Assembly: GCF_021134715.1 (NCBI RefSeq)
Contig: NC_060022.1
Span: 3,415,001-3,479,000 of the forward strand
DNA: 64,000 nucleotides
From: Daphnia pulex
Taxonomy: Eukaryota; Arthropoda; Branchiopoda; Diplostraca; Daphniidae
Direction: 5' to 3'
The position numbers were made by a program, and so were the translations under genes. A model generated the notes under the pieces. That model made no database searches, was not told where the DNA came from, and saw only the letters and a program-made list of their open reading frames with translations. This document shows, piece after piece, positions 62,894 through 64,000 of this stretch (position 1 is the first letter of the stretch; each line of letters opens with the position of its first letter).

Positions 62894-64000
62894 GCAAGTT
62901 AATCATTCGACAATTAATTGATCAACCGACGGATTGATGGCGACTCTTATTTCTATAAGTTTTCAAAGGGGGAAGAAAAGAGCTCAGGGGAGAGTCCTGA
63001 TGACAGTTGGGAGTTGTTGGGAGTTGTGGGGGTTTCTTTTCGTGTCACGCTGACAAATCGCCCGCGCTTTGGGCTTCCATGTCCGGGAAAAGGGATCGAA
63101 GCGCCAGCAGCTCGTAGACAAAGAGCCTCATCAACGAGGGCCCATGTCATCCGTTTAGTTGGAAACAGTTGTGATGAGTACATGAGGGAATTCTCCAAAA
63201 CTTATTGCCGAACGCGTCGCCCCCTTGTCCCTTTCCTCTCCTGTCTCGCGGGCAATAACTCGGCGCCGCTGACTGTTCGTTTCTCAGTTCCTTTTAGATA
63301 AAGAAAAAGCAGGAAGAAACTTATACGACTCTCATCCATATTTTGACATCCGTGTTTTTGTCTTGTTGTTTGGCAACTCCGTTTCCTGATGCAACTTTTC
63401 TATTTGTTTGTTTTGTTTTCTTCCTGCTCTGCCGCCGTGACTATGGCGTCGATTTGTGCGACACGCCAATTACGTAATCCCGAATTCTCGCTCGTTGAAC
63501 CCTCCTCCTCCTCCCAGACGGCACGTGCTCGAGTGCATATCCTCTTTCTCCTCTCTCGTCGTCCTCGGGAGTCTAAACCGCGAATTTACACGATGGTGTT
63601 TTCTCTTTGACATTTTATTATCGTCTCTCTCTCTTGTTAGCTTATATTTCTTTTTACCCCCCCCCCCCCCCTCTTTGCCGAACGACTATTGTGTGTGTAC
63701 ACTGTCTGGGCGTCTGCCATCTATAGTATAGCGCTATATAGACGTATATATAGTACGTGTGTGCCTGTGTGGGTGGTTGCACTCACACAAAAGAGATATC
63801 GTTAAGGACTCGCACCTTGTACATGTGCAGACACTCTGATGGTCGTCGGTGCCGTAACATTAGATCATCCGTGACTGCAGGCAGTTATAGATAGACGGGA
63901 TAGATGGGGGCCGTAAATTTGCTCATCTAGTATGGGCTGCTGCTGCTGCCGGGGGGTCTTTGTGTTGTGTATACCCTAGCAACGCGTCATCTAATAGACA
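62894..64000 (+). other. Start of the following intron (assumed)
   Basis: No coding exon recognised up to the window edge. Contains a C15-16 run near 63657-63671 and CT-rich tracts. The exon expected to begin VSWIR is not present. Confidence 0.4.

Overview
This window is animal nuclear DNA. It most resembles a compact arthropod genome, and I suspect a branchiopod crustacean such as Daphnia. The reasons are protein-coding genes split by many GT-AG introns of about 55-90 bp, short intergenic distances in one half, CLIP-type plus mucin-like serine proteases, and a Dpr-type immunoglobulin gene of the arthropod kind. The species is an inference; the sequence itself shows only the gene structures.

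Left part (1-6.5 kb): two head-to-head damaged copies of the mitochondrial ribosomal protein gene MRPS35, followed by a palindromic repeat (3.08-3.5 kb), a small broken secreted-protein-like ORF (4.46-4.86 kb) and a short element with terminal inverted repeats (4.94-5.33 kb).

Housekeeping block (6.5-17.6 kb): a group I p21-activated kinase on the minus strand; a membrane-anchored PP2C phosphatase (PPM1L-like) on the plus strand, convergent with ASCC1 (KH plus 2H-phosphoesterase-like) on the minus strand; and PRPF31 (U4/U6 snRNP protein) on the plus strand, divergent from ASCC1 across a 0.5 kb shared promoter region.

Extracellular block (18.5-46.1 kb): three minus-strand genes for secreted proteins. 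Two are paralogous proteases with the order signal peptide, CLIP-like six-cysteine domain, Thr/Ser-rich mucin-like stalk and trypsin domain. Between them is a single-exon 1186-residue secreted Pro/Gln/Ser-rich disordered protein. The interval also holds a nearly perfect 596 bp palindrome with 275 bp arms (28.5-29.1 kb) and a small retroposed sequence with a 13 bp target-site duplication (35.7 kb). A cuticle or apical extracellular-matrix role for this block is inferred.

Right part (46.1-64 kb): gene-poor and rich in simple repeats. It contains a signal-peptide exon at 54.1 kb and an immunoglobulin-domain exon at 62.6 kb, which together look like the 5' part of a Dpr-family neuronal surface receptor running out of the window, with an 8.3 kb intron and a probable GC donor.

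All exon joins were made by eye from splice signals, reading phase and family knowledge. No transcript or database evidence was available.
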